Shown: in pieces, positions 55,202 to 63,610 of the stretch
Layout: each line of letters begins with the position of its first letter
Position numbering within the stretch: position 1 is the first letter of the stretch
Assembly: GCF_000812965.1 (NCBI RefSeq)
Contig: NZ_JSYN01000023.1
Span: 104,762 to 168,761 of the forward strand
From: Pedobacter kyungheensis
GTDB lineage: Bacteria; Bacteroidota; Bacteroidia; Sphingobacteriales; Sphingobacteriaceae
Reading direction: 5' to 3'
DNA length: 64,000 bases
Translations under genes and position numbers: made by a program
Notes under the pieces: model-generated
Told to the model about the DNA's origin: nothing
Seen by the model: only the letters and a program-made list of their open reading frames with translations
Database searches by the model: none

Positions 55202-55228
55202 TCCTTTTTAACCATATTATATTTTAAA

Positions 55229-55480
55229 ATGAGAGTAATAGCAGAATTACCACACCCTGAATGTAAAATCACCATCTTTTCGATGAACCAGAAGTATATT
55301 GTAAAATTTGAGCAAGGAACCTTTGAGCAAAGCTACAAATTAGCCGAACTGGATTTAAGTGGTGGAGGTGTAAATGATGTATTCGAAATACTGGACGAAG
55401 CTTTTATTGCAACAGTTATTGAGCGCTTTAAATTAATGCGTACAGATTTCACTGCAGCCTACAACAGACATCAATACTAG
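55229..55480 (+). CDS. Small conserved protein of unknown function
   Basis: An 83-residue protein: MRVIAELPHPECKITIFSMNQKYIVKFEQG then 'DVFEILDEAFIATVIERFKLM'. It is predicted cytosolic and looks like an alpha/beta domain. Not recognised beyond a conserved-looking, non-repetitive sequence with gene-like composition. Probably in the same transcript as the CrtA-like gene. Confidence 0.65.
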   Translation: MRVIAELPHPECKITIFSMNQKYIVKFEQGTFEQSYKLAELDLSGGGVNDVFEILDEAFIATVIERFKLMRTDFTAAYNRHQY

Positions 55481-55860
55481 CTAATAAAAACATTGATTCA
55501 CAGCAACTTAATTACTTAATCAGAATTATATTTTGATTTTTTGAATGTTTTTGAGCTAAAAAACAACCTATACATCAGCAATTTATTTAACATAGCAACC
55601 ATAACTAACTGATATAATGATAAATAAACTACTAAGAAAAATATAATTTCGAACGCTTATTTCGCCAAATATATGGGAAGTGAGGTGATTAAGCTTAAAA
55701 ATAAATTCAATATTAACCATATAAGAAATATAAGGCAGCGTAAGTTTTTAATACCTTAAATGACCTATATGCTTGAAATATTAATAGCATATTTTGACGC
55801 TTTAAGATTCCCGCATGCGCGGGAATGACGAAAAGCCAATAGAACGTCTAAGCTTAAAAC
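55481..55860. other. AT-rich intergenic gap with one palindrome
   Basis: No gene seen in 380 bases. The only structure is ATTCCCGC-atgc-GCGGGAAT followed by GACG (55807-55830), a short REP-type palindrome. The rest is AT-rich. Confidence 0.6.
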
Positions 55861-56196
55861 CTAAGCAATCACCGTATCGTGCACCACTACCCTGTACCAG
55901 TTTTTAGAGAATTTTTCTACTGCATCCAGGTGTGTTTTATCTTCCTGATAAGCGTTGTGATCTTCGATGCTGGCAAATGTTATGGTAAGCGAATAAGTAA
56001 AGGAATTATCCGTAACCGGACGTACCGGCGTATTAGCAGCTAAACCGTAATTTAAAGTTTTAATGTATTTAATTGGCTTTAAGCTCTCGAAAAAATTAGC
56101 AAACTCAGCTATTTCATTTTTGGTTAACTGTGGTTTTAACCAGAACATTACAAAATGTTGAATCTGGCCTTTATCTGCTGTTAAGTGATCTGTCAT
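55861..56196 (-). CDS. Dabb-family (stress-responsive A/B barrel) protein
   Basis: A protein of about 111 residues: GQIQHFVMFWLKPQLTKNEIAEFANFF, 'YSLTITFASIEDHNAYQEDKTHL' and YRVVVHD are Dabb blocks (dimeric ferredoxin-like barrel). I start at MTDHLTADKG; the longer frame from 56241 would begin in the terminator of the neighbouring gene. Function unknown. Confidence 0.82.
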   Translation of the reverse strand: MTDHLTADKGQIQHFVMFWLKPQLTKNEIAEFANFFESLKPIKYIKTLNYGLAANTPVRPVTDNSFTYSLTITFASIEDHNAYQEDKTHLDAVEKFSKNWYRVVVHDTVIA

Positions 56197-56248
56197 AAGG
56201 AGTATTATTTTGCGCAAGATAGAAATGATTTTTTGGTGCACAAAAAAA

Positions 56249-56277
56249 AAGCGTCCCGATGTTAAATCGGGACGCTT
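56249..56277 (-). terminator. Strong terminator, usable in both directions
   Basis: AAGCGTCCCGAT-gttaa-ATCGGGACGCTT, a 12-base stem. A-run on its left gives a T-run on the minus strand, fitting termination of the glycine-zipper gene; TTTTT on the right would also serve the plus strand. Confidence 0.88.
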
Positions 56278-56300
56278 TTTAATATGAGACAGGCTATATA

Positions 56301-56792
56301 TTAGTTTTGAACACGGCCTGATTTTTTATCTTCTCCTCTACCAATCAGGTAACCACCACCAGCACCAACTAGGCCACCAATAATAGCTCCCCTGCCTTTT
56401 TTCTTATCAATTAAAGCTCCACCTACGGCACCAGCTGCACCACCAATTACAGCACCTTTAGCAGCATCACTCCAACCTTTTTTCTTAGCGGTTGGTTGTG
56501 TACCACCATAAGCACCACTTGAGCTACCGCCTGAACTGGCGTAAGATCTTGAAGAATTAGCTCCTGCTCTTCTCGCAGCTGCTAATTCAGCCTGACGTTT
56601 AGCTTCCTTTTCTTGTTCAACTTTTGCTACTTCAGCTTTTTTAAAGCTATCTAAACGTAAACTGTCTTTTACCGCTTTGATGGCCAGTTGTTTTTCTGCT
56701 TGCTGTTGTTTTAATGCTGCTTCTTCTTTTGCCTTATTGTTACAGGCAAACATAACAGAACTTAATGCGATTACTACCAATATCCTTTTCAT
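56301..56792 (-). CDS. Glycine-zipper lipoprotein
   Basis: A 163-residue envelope protein. Cys17 in VMFAC is a probable lipidation site. A charged coiled-coil-like stretch (AALKQQQAEKQLAIKAVKD to AKRQAELAAARR) is followed by a serine/glycine linker and a C-terminal glycine zipper (GAVIGGAAGAVGGALIDKKKGRG then GGLVGAGGGYLIGRG), resembling YMGG/SlyB-type repeats that insert in membranes. Own terminator. Confidence 0.8.
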   Translation of the reverse strand: MKRILVVIALSSVMFACNNKAKEEAALKQQQAEKQLAIKAVKDSLRLDSFKKAEVAKVEQEKEAKRQAELAAARRAGANSSRSYASSGGSSSGAYGGTQPTAKKKGWSDAAKGAVIGGAAGAVGGALIDKKKGRGAIIGGLVGAGGGYLIGRGEDKKSGRVQN

Positions 56793-56925
56793 AACTTGTA
56801 AATTTTAAATATGACGCCAGTTTAGCTACCTAACCTCGCTAAACGGTTTCATTTTGGATTGTGCGATTTAGTTAATTATGGATATTAAAGAAAAAATGAT
56901 GCCAAAATGTTTTAAAAAGAAAAAA

Positions 56926-57648
56926 TTATTCTACCAAATCGGTATACCAGAACCCGGAAAGTGCGCTTGAAGCACAGGGAGCATCATTTTCGGAGGAAGT
57001 TTTTGCCGGAGCATTATACGTCCTGAAAACCTGCTCACCAACCGAAAAGTTAATTTTTTTCTTGAAAATTGGTCCTTCAAAGGCAAAAGTATGAAACTCA
57101 CCGTTTTCACCACAAGGATCAATTTCTGCAGGAAGCTGGTCGATCAGCGCTTCAGTGATTACTTTTCCACAAATATCTTGCAGATTCTCTTGTGTACACA
57201 CGATGATGGTTTTATAGTTCAGACCTATAAACTCGCTGATCATTTGCCTGGTATCTTTTTGCCACAACGGAAAAATAGCCTTTAGTCCAATTTCGGTCAG
57301 TTTATTTTCGCGGTATTTACGTAAGTCTTCGAGAAAAATATCGCCAAAAACCGAGTGCGTAATGCCCTCTGCTTTAAATTTATTCAGGTGTTCGCGCATG
57401 GTATTGTCGTAAGTTTCCATATCGGGCATTTCGCCCAAACGGATCTGATACAAGGGGATACCAATACTATCGGCTTGTTTAATCAGCAAAGCTTCCCTTA
57501 CACCATGCATCGAAACGCGGTTATATTGCTCGGTAACGGTGGTAACCAGATAGCGAATTTCCAGTGTTGGATCCTGAAGGGCATAATGCAACGCGAGTGT
57601 ACTGTCTTTTCCGCCACTCCAGTTAAAAATGCAGATTTTCTTATCCAT
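56926..57648 (-). CDS. Dph6-like PP-loop ATPase (diphthine-ammonia ligase family)
   Basis: A 240-residue ATP pyrophosphatase-type protein. The PP-loop is WSGGKDSTLALHYAL (10-24); 'VSMHGVREALLIKQADSIGIPL' and 'HSVFGDIFLEDLRKYRENKL' belong to the Dph6/adenosine-nucleotide hydrolase group. Bacteria have no diphthamide, so the substrate here is unknown. It overlaps the sirtuin by 8 bases at the end of the leftward cluster behind the B12-uptake genes. Confidence 0.85.
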   Translation of the reverse strand: MDKKICIFNWSGGKDSTLALHYALQDPTLEIRYLVTTVTEQYNRVSMHGVREALLIKQADSIGIPLYQIRLGEMPDMETYDNTMREHLNKFKAEGITHSVFGDIFLEDLRKYRENKLTEIGLKAIFPLWQKDTRQMISEFIGLNYKTIIVCTQENLQDICGKVITEALIDQLPAEIDPCGENGEFHTFAFEGPIFKKKINFSVGEQVFRTYNAPAKTSSENDAPCASSALSGFWYTDLVE

Positions 57649-58324
57649 TCGTTAAAATACTTCTCAGCTGCTCCATTCCATTTACCGCATTTTGTTCGAT
57701 GGTAATTACATTCTGATAGCGTTTAACATCAGGAGTTTTAGGATCGATGATATATTTATTGACCTGACGCGGTACGAAATCAATCAATCCGGCCGCAGGA
57801 TAAACTGCAAGCGATGTTCCGATCAGCACAAACAAATCAGCTTTCTCGCAGATTTTTGCAGCGACTTCTATCATGGGAACCGCTTCGCCGAACCATACCA
57901 CATGGGGCCTCAGTTGCGAACCTAATTTGCAGCGTTCGCCCATTTTAATTTCGGTGCCTGCAATAGGATACGTTAAGCTGGGTCGTAAGCTTGATTGCGA
58001 ACGTGTAATGATGCCATGCAAATGCGTTACTTTGCTTGATCCGGCACGCTCGTGCAAATCATCAATATTCTGGGTAATAATTTCTACATCGAAATCCTGC
58101 TCCAGTTCGGCCAGTATACGGTGCGCTGCATTGGGTTGTGCAGCAACAACCTGTCTTCTTCTTTCGTTATAAAACTCCTGCACCAAGTCCGGATTTCTTT
58201 CCCAGGCCTCTGGAGTAGCCACATCATATACGTTATAGCCTTCCCACAAACCATCCGAATCCCTGAAAGTCTTTAACCCACTTTCGGCACTGATCCCTGC
58301 TCCTGTTAAAACAACTAATTTCAT
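57641..58324 (-). CDS. Sir2-family NAD-dependent deacylase (class III type, zinc-less)
   Basis: A 227-residue sirtuin that removes acyl groups from lysines using NAD. GAGISAESGLKTFRDSDGLWEGY and TQNIDDLHERAGS bind NAD and HLHG holds the catalytic His. FYNERRR is the Tyr/Arg-type acyl pocket of class III (desuccinylase-like) sirtuins. The usual four zinc cysteines are missing; only one Cys remains in MGERCKLGSQLRP. It sits one base from the secreted hypothetical gene and overlaps the Dph6-like gene. Confidence 0.92.
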   Translation of the reverse strand: MKLVVLTGAGISAESGLKTFRDSDGLWEGYNVYDVATPEAWERNPDLVQEFYNERRRQVVAAQPNAAHRILAELEQDFDVEIITQNIDDLHERAGSSKVTHLHGIITRSQSSLRPSLTYPIAGTEIKMGERCKLGSQLRPHVVWFGEAVPMIEVAAKICEKADLFVLIGTSLAVYPAAGLIDFVPRQVNKYIIDPKTPDVKRYQNVITIEQNAVNGMEQLRSILTNG

Positions 58325-58912
58325 TTATTTTATATTTCTAATCCCTGCCGACCTGAAAAGTTTAGCAAGTTGTTCGTATTTGCCGAAGCATGTTTCCCCA
58401 AATGTTGTTGTGTGGGTTCCTTTGTAATTTTTGCTTGTCCATATTTGGTGGCCCGTTCCAGAAAAACAGATGTTTATCGAGAAGAGAACCTTATCATCAC
58501 TATCTACATATAAAATTGCATTTTCTGGTTGCTTACACTCAAATACCAGAATCTTTGATGGATAACCAGTATAGTTATATCCATATATTATATTGAAGAG
58601 CGAGTCAGTTTCCGCTTGCGTTAATAAATGCTGCTCCGTAACAACATCATTATCAATCTTTTCATTTTTTAAATAAGAAACCTCTTTTGCAGAATCATTA
58701 TTTTTAAACGAAACAAAAATAATTTTTTTCACCCACGAATATGCTTCATGTTTTTTTACAGATTTTAACTTCCAGCCATATCTATATCCAAACTTACACT
58801 GACAAGCTTTAATATATTCTGCCACTGCCGAATCAGTATATTTTTTTTCTTGTGAACGACATAATGATGAATAAAGGAAAATACAGGCGAGCGTTAATAA
58901 GATATATTTCAT
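58325..58912 (-). CDS. Secreted protein of unknown function
   Basis: A 195-residue protein with a signal peptide (LLTLACIFLYSSLCRSQ). Cysteines in IKACQCKFGYRYGW, FECKQ, NICFSG and ETCFG could form disulfides. The codon use is more AT-rich than in neighbouring genes. It overlaps the end of the BtuF-like gene by four bases, which places it in that transcript, but no family is recognised. Confidence 0.65.
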   Translation of the reverse strand: MKYILLTLACIFLYSSLCRSQEKKYTDSAVAEYIKACQCKFGYRYGWKLKSVKKHEAYSWVKKIIFVSFKNNDSAKEVSYLKNEKIDNDVVTEQHLLTQAETDSLFNIIYGYNYTGYPSKILVFECKQPENAILYVDSDDKVLFSINICFSGTGHQIWTSKNYKGTHTTTFGETCFGKYEQLAKLFRSAGIRNIK

Positions 58913-59838
58913 ACTAATATTGAAGTATTAAATTTTACAAATTTTTTAGCTATCAATCCATCAGCTTTAAAAACCTCAGGATGAAACATGCAAGCTAAAG
59001 CTTCGATACCAGCCACCAAAGTACCTACACTGGGTTGGGTAAACATATCAAAATCGGCAATGTATACCTCATTGTTTTTTACAGCTTCGAGCTCATTCCA
59101 TCCGGCTCTAGTGGTAAGCAGGCTCATTTCTTCGAGACTTCGTTTCTGATCAAAGCCACAAGGTGCTATAACCAAAACCTCGGGATTATATTTTACAATC
59201 TTTTCCCATGGGGTGACAATTGAATCGCCTGCAGGGTTCGAAAGCATATCAACCCCTCCGGCAGCAGCAATCTGAAAGGGAATCCAGTGCCCGCAATTGT
59301 AAACCGGCTCAATCCACTCCATCAGCATTACCCGTTTTAAAGGCGATTTGTTTGCCCGTAACTGATCTAAAATCTGATCGGTTTTCTGCTGCAGGCGTGC
59401 CAGATAATTAAAAGCTACTTCTTCTTTTCCTAATGCCCTGGCAATGGTAATGGCGCATTCGAAAACATCCTGCAGATTATTCGGCGAAAGCGGAACCAAA
59501 GTTGGCTGCTTGCTCAGCTTCATCACAGCAGTTTCGGTGCAAACGGTATCAATATTACATACTTCGCAAATATCCTGCGTAAACACAATGTCAGGTGCAA
59601 TGCTTTCCAAAAGTGCATCATCTACCCAATACAGGCTTTTACCCTGCGCTTTGGAAGCCGAAAAAATCCGGTCGATTTCAATACTGGAATAGTTTTTACC
59701 CTCGAGGATGCAGCGTACAATTTTAGGTTGATCTGCTGCCTCTTGAGGACATTCGAAGGTTACCCCATACAGGTAATCCTGAAGGCCCATATCATAAATC
59801 ATTTTGGTGGCAGCGGGTAAAAAGGAAACTACTTTCAT
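58909..59838 (-). CDS. BtuF-like cobalamin-binding protein, no signal peptide
   Basis: About 309 residues of the type III (helical-backbone) periplasmic-binding fold, PF01497-like: MKVVSFLPAATKMIYDMGLQDYLYGVTFECP, then PDIVFTQDICEVCNIDTVC, and 'AAGGVDMLSNPAGDSIVTPWE'. The TQxxCEVC motif is common in BtuF-like proteins that lack a signal peptide, as here: the protein begins directly with the first strand. An upstream Met (59856) falls inside a REP and is less likely. Context (btuB, riboswitch) points to corrinoid binding. Confidence 0.8.
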   Translation of the reverse strand: MKVVSFLPAATKMIYDMGLQDYLYGVTFECPQEAADQPKIVRCILEGKNYSSIEIDRIFSASKAQGKSLYWVDDALLESIAPDIVFTQDICEVCNIDTVCTETAVMKLSKQPTLVPLSPNNLQDVFECAITIARALGKEEVAFNYLARLQQKTDQILDQLRANKSPLKRVMLMEWIEPVYNCGHWIPFQIAAAGGVDMLSNPAGDSIVTPWEKIVKYNPEVLVIAPCGFDQKRSLEEMSLLTTRAGWNELEAVKNNEVYIADFDMFTQPSVGTLVAGIEALACMFHPEVFKADGLIAKKFVKFNTSILV

Positions 59839-59850
59839 AATATTTAAATT

Positions 59851-60005
59851 CGTCATCCTATCCCGATTTTATATCGGGATCAGGATCTCTTATTTTATTA
59901 TTGGATGTCACAATGGCAACTACTAAGATAAAAAAATCCTCTTCTGAAATCAATTCAAAAGAGGATCTTCATGATTATTCTCATTTGGTTGGTGAGCCAC
60001 CAACC
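59851..60005. repeat. REP palindrome, terminator and hairpin between B12 genes
   Basis: 59851-59911 is a REP (CGTCATCCTATCCCGATTTT with ATATCGGGAT). 59928-59969 read on the minus strand is a terminator: TCCTCTT...AAGAGGA plus seven Ts. 59987-60005 is the hairpin GGTTGGTG-agc-CACCAACC. The terminator separates btuB and the DUF6580 gene from the BtuF-like gene. Confidence 0.8.
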
Positions 60006-60029
60006 GAGGAATGATCTAAATCTGGTATA

Positions 60030-60623
60030 TTATACGGCTTGCGCGTTTAATTTCAATACCGGGTATTTTGATTTTAAAATTTCGAAAGCGCCAAAAAGTA
60101 AAGCGCCATAAATCACCGTTCCTTCCAGGAATCTAATCTCGAACGGAATGGCTTTAACCAGGCAGTTCCAGTAACCAGCTAAATCCTGGGTATAGGCCGG
60201 ATTGTTAATCCAAACACCTAAATCGGTAACCAACCAGTGAATAAGCACAATGCTTAATGTAGAGGCTAATAAATTTACCACGTTTACATTCTTAAGCAAA
60301 ATTCTGCCCACTAAAACCATTAAAGCAAAAGCAATATAGGTCCAGTACCAACCCTGATACAAAAACGAACCTCCGCTGTATTTACTGAAAATGGTCGAAG
60401 CTAAAATGAAGTCGCTCAAAAATAAACTCAATAACGGAAAAGCAAAAGCTTTGGCGTGATCTTTAAAATAAGCACCACCGAATAAAGCTACAGCTCCGAT
60501 TGAGGAGAAATTAGCAAATTTCAATTCATCTGAATTAAATGTTACCAGCAAACGGAAAGCCGTAATCGCCAATATCATTAACAGCAGTATTAAGGTGCGC
60601 GGATTAAATTTTAAATGAGACAT
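60030..60623 (-). CDS. DUF6580 membrane protein, putative corrinoid transport component
   Basis: A 197-residue inner-membrane protein with five or six hydrophobic segments (for example LILLLMILAITAFRLLV and FSSIGAVALFGGAYF). Its overall form resembles ECF-type S components. It is 34 bases downstream of btuB under the B12 riboswitch, so cobalamin or precursor uptake is inferred. No ECF ATPase is encoded here. Confidence 0.8.
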   Translation of the reverse strand: MSHLKFNPRTLILLLMILAITAFRLLVTFNSDELKFANFSSIGAVALFGGAYFKDHAKAFAFPLLSLFLSDFILASTIFSKYSGGSFLYQGWYWTYIAFALMVLVGRILLKNVNVVNLLASTLSIVLIHWLVTDLGVWINNPAYTQDLAGYWNCLVKAIPFEIRFLEGTVIYGALLFGAFEILKSKYPVLKLNAQAV

Positions 60624-60657
60624 TGTATTTTATTGTTTAAGCAAAGTTAAATTTTTA

Positions 60658-62523
60658 TTAGCGTATATTAAAACTTACGCCGGTATTAAAGTTAAAGCCT
60701 GGTGTATTGTAGCCAATAATTTCGCTGTATTTTTCGTTCAGGATGTTTTTGGCATCGAAGAACAGTTTTACTCGTTTTTTAGCCAAAGCATACTCTACGT
60801 AAGCATTTAACAATTTATACGAAGGCAATTCTTCGTTTAAATAAGAGATGAAATTGGTATCGAAGCGTTTACCAAAATAACGGTAATTGGCACTGATGTA
60901 TAGGTTTTTAGTGGCTTGCGCACCAGCTGTAATACCGAAAGTATGTTTTGGTCTGCGAATCAGATAATCAACAGTTCCGGTATTTCCTTCTACATAAGCG
61001 TAATAACCATTCAGGTTAAACACGCTAAACTTTACTGCCGGTTCTACCTCTAGCCCTTTAAAATTCTGTGTACCCTGATTGGTATAGCCTGTAGTGTAAA
61101 CAATGGCATCGGTTAAATCGCGTTTAAAGCCCGCTACGCGCAAGCTGAACTGATCATCAGCAAAGCTCAGGTTCACACCTGCTTCATAGTTCTGCGATTT
61201 TTCAGGTTTCAGGTTTAAGTTAGCACCAAACTGTCCGAAAAGCATATTTAATGTAGGTACTTTGAATGCGGTAGATACCGTTCCAAACAATTTCACTTCT
61301 TTGATAACATTGATGCTTGGTGTTACCGAATAGGTATAGTTTTCGCCATATTGATCGTGCTTATTGTAACGGCCGCCTACTTCGAGGTTAAACACACTTA
61401 AATTGTGTAAGAACAATGATCCGTAAGCTGCAAAAATATTGGTGGTTGGATTGCTTGTATCGGTAATTAATTTTGTTTTACGGTTATCGATACCTACCAA
61501 TAAATCTAATTTATTACCCAGTTTCTGGTTGTAGAATAAATCGATTACGTTCATTTTACCATAGTTTACAAAATTGCTGGCAAAGCCCATGAAACTCGAG
61601 TTTACATCATTCGAATTGCTCTCGTGACTGTAATTCAAGGTAATTTTACCAGTATTAAGTTTATACTCGGCATTAAAACCACCGCTAAATTGCTTCAATA
61701 TCGAATTATTGCCCGGTAAACCATCGGTAAATGCACCTTCATCTATTTTGTAGTTACCATAAAAATAACGTAAAAACGGATTAACAGAGAAACGCTTATC
61801 CAGTTGAATCCCAAAATTAGCGTTAACTCCATCAGTTTTAAAACCATCTTTATCAAATTCGGTTGTGCTGCCAACTGGCGCTACCGCTTCAGAAATACCA
61901 TCGGTTTTAAGGTGTGTATAGTTGATGTTGTAAGAAAACCCTTCAACACCACCATTTAAACCAATTGTACCTTTATACGTTTCAAAGCTTCCGGCACTGG
62001 CCACACCATAAATGGTATTGCCCTTTGGTCCGCCTTTTTTAGTTACAATATTAATTACCCCGGCAACGGCATCAGAACCGTAAATAGTAGACTGGCCACC
62101 TCTTAAAATTTCGATGTGATCGATCTGATCGATTGAAAATAAACGTAAATCGAATGTACCGCTAATGCTCGATGGATCGTTTTGTACAATTCCATCAATT
62201 AAGATCAGGGTATAACCACTGCCAGAACCTCTGAAAAAGATACTTTTATCTTTTCCCTGGCTACTGTTTCCGCCACTGATGATGATACCAGCCTGCTCAT
62301 TTAATAAATCGGGTAGCGATTTTCCGTTGCTGCGTTCCAACACCTCGCGACTGATGATGCTCACCACTTTACCGGTTTGTGATTGTTTTTGATCGTTTTT
62401 AGTGGCAGAAATTACCACATCTTTAAGCTGCAAAGTGTCTTTTTGCTGCGCATTAGCCAACTGGCTAATCATTAGCTGCGCCAGGCCTAAACCAGCTGCT
62501 GCTAAAATAGTTGTTTTGTTCAT
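60658..62523 (-). CDS. btuB: TonB-dependent outer-membrane cobalamin receptor
   Basis: A 621-residue receptor. Signal peptide to about A25; a TonB-box-like DVVISATK (31-38); plug domain to about 160 (VLERSNGKSLPDLLNEQAGI, ILIDGIVQND, IEILRGGQSTIYGSDAVAGVINIVTKKG); then a 22-strand-type barrel with C-terminal FNTGVSFNIR. The cobalamin riboswitch upstream and the transport genes downstream support B12 as ligand. Confidence 0.93.
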   Translation of the reverse strand: MNKTTILAAAGLGLAQLMISQLANAQQKDTLQLKDVVISATKNDQKQSQTGKVVSIISREVLERSNGKSLPDLLNEQAGIIISGGNSSQGKDKSIFFRGSGSGYTLILIDGIVQNDPSSISGTFDLRLFSIDQIDHIEILRGGQSTIYGSDAVAGVINIVTKKGGPKGNTIYGVASAGSFETYKGTIGLNGGVEGFSYNINYTHLKTDGISEAVAPVGSTTEFDKDGFKTDGVNANFGIQLDKRFSVNPFLRYFYGNYKIDEGAFTDGLPGNNSILKQFSGGFNAEYKLNTGKITLNYSHESNSNDVNSSFMGFASNFVNYGKMNVIDLFYNQKLGNKLDLLVGIDNRKTKLITDTSNPTTNIFAAYGSLFLHNLSVFNLEVGGRYNKHDQYGENYTYSVTPSINVIKEVKLFGTVSTAFKVPTLNMLFGQFGANLNLKPEKSQNYEAGVNLSFADDQFSLRVAGFKRDLTDAIVYTTGYTNQGTQNFKGLEVEPAVKFSVFNLNGYYAYVEGNTGTVDYLIRRPKHTFGITAGAQATKNLYISANYRYFGKRFDTNFISYLNEELPSYKLLNAYVEYALAKKRVKLFFDAKNILNEKYSEIIGYNTPGFNFNTGVSFNIR

Positions 62524-62633
62524 TTTGATGGTTAGTTTTACCTATAGCCAACAGATTGTAAAAGAAATGAAAATACGTAAACGTTAAGTACTTCAACCCC
62601 AGCTTCAATCCCCGAAAGCTATGAAATTAATGC

Positions 62634-62808
62634 TAAAGGCAGGTCTTCTGACTTACTCCCGGTTTTCTGCCTTCCCATGCCGACAAGCCGGCACAGTGGC
62701 GAAAGATTAGAAAAACCGTTACAGAGCTTACAGCTGCGGGACAGTTACAGATTTACACTGTATTCCCTTTTAATTCCGACTGTAAAGTCGGAAACCAAAA
62801 GCGCCGCA
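62634..62808 (-). ncRNA. Cobalamin riboswitch
   Basis: On the minus strand the B12 box AGTCAGAAGACCTGCC is at 62653-62638, the core GCCACTG at 62700-62694, and further upstream a CCCGCAGCTGTAAGCTCTG block and a CAGTGTAAATCTGTAACTG block complete the usual order. It lies about 110 bases before the btuB start and should shut off btuB when adenosylcobalamin is plentiful. A TTCCGAC/GTCGGAA hairpin (62774-62793) extends the 5' part. Confidence 0.93.
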
Positions 62809-63004
62809 AATGTAACAAAAAAATTGTGATCACAATAAAATGTGAGTTTTGATGAATTGGCAGGGCTTTTCTATGAGGTATCCACTTTTTCCGGAGGTTT
62901 TTCAGCTTCACTGAACTCAGCCTGAGCTGATGATAAAATAGATATTCGTTATTACTGGCAGGCAATCTCAAATCAATGACACAGTTTATTGAATAGACCC
63001 GTGT

Positions 63005-63040
63005 TCATCGAGGTAGGGAAAGACTTTTATCTCTCGATGA
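63005..63040. repeat. Hairpin related to the tandem array
   Basis: Perfect 8-base arms TCATCGAG and CTCGATGA around 20 bases. The left arm with GGTA resembles the TTCATCGAGGTA segment in the array 350 bases to the right. Confidence 0.6.
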
Positions 63041-63092
63041 GCGTTAATTTATTGCATAAAAATCAATATGAGTGACAGCCCCTTGCCGGGGT

Positions 63093-63223
63093 CGTCATTT
63101 CGAGCGGCCCCGATAGCTATCGGGGGCAACGTAGTCGAGAAATCTGTCTTAATAGATTTCTCCATTCCGCCACCGGTGAAGAACCGGCCGGCTCCATCCG
63201 ATAGCTATCGGATCGAAATGACG
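63093..63223. repeat. Nested composite REP
   Basis: Outer arms CGTCATTTCGA and TCGAAATGACG enclose three inner palindromes: CCCCGATAGCTATCGGGG, GAGAAATCT...AGATTTCTC and CATCCGATAGCTATCGGATC. Confidence 0.85.
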
Positions 63224-63248
63224 ATTCTTCTATTGGGTCTGTCAATGG

Positions 63249-63610
63249 TATTCGCCGAGGCTCCGAACGGCTTCTTTCTCGCTCCGAAATACTTTTTTAT
63301 GCTTCGGAGTATATTCGCCGAGGCTCCGAACGACCTTTTTCTATCTCTGAACGTATTCATCGAGGTATAAAGCGTCTTTTTTGTACTTCAGCGTATATTC
63401 GGCGAGGTACTGAACGAGTTTTTTCTATCTCTGAACGTATTCGCCGAGGTATGGAGCGTCTTTTTTGTACTTCAGAGTATATTCGCCGACGTGCTGAACG
63501 AGATTTTTCTATCTCTGAACATATTCGCCGAGGTATGGAGGGTCTTTTTTGTACTTCGGAGTATATTCGGCGAGGTTCCGAACGAGATTTAAGTACTTCG
63601 GAGTGTGTTT
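63249..63610. repeat. 84-bp tandem array with conserved hairpins
   Basis: Alternating half-units of 44 and 40 bases give an 84-base period over about four units. The same hairpin occurs at 63303-63330, 63387-63414, 63471-63498 and 63555-63582, each with an 18-base loop and TATATTCG(C/G)CGA in the loop. Arms are TTCGG/CCGAA in units 1 and 4 and TTCAG/CTGAA in units 2 and 3. No unique spacers, no cas gene. Confidence 0.85.

Noticed and set aside
57641..57648. Frameshift between sirtuin and Dph6-like genes
   Set aside because: The 8-base overlap is a normal coupled stop/start; both products are full length for their families.
62753..62971. Minus-strand open frame of 72 codons
   Set aside because: Overlaps the 5' part of the cobalamin riboswitch and has no recognisable domain or leader.
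63249..63610. CRISPR array
   Set aside because: Units are contiguous, with no unique spacers, and no cas gene is nearby.
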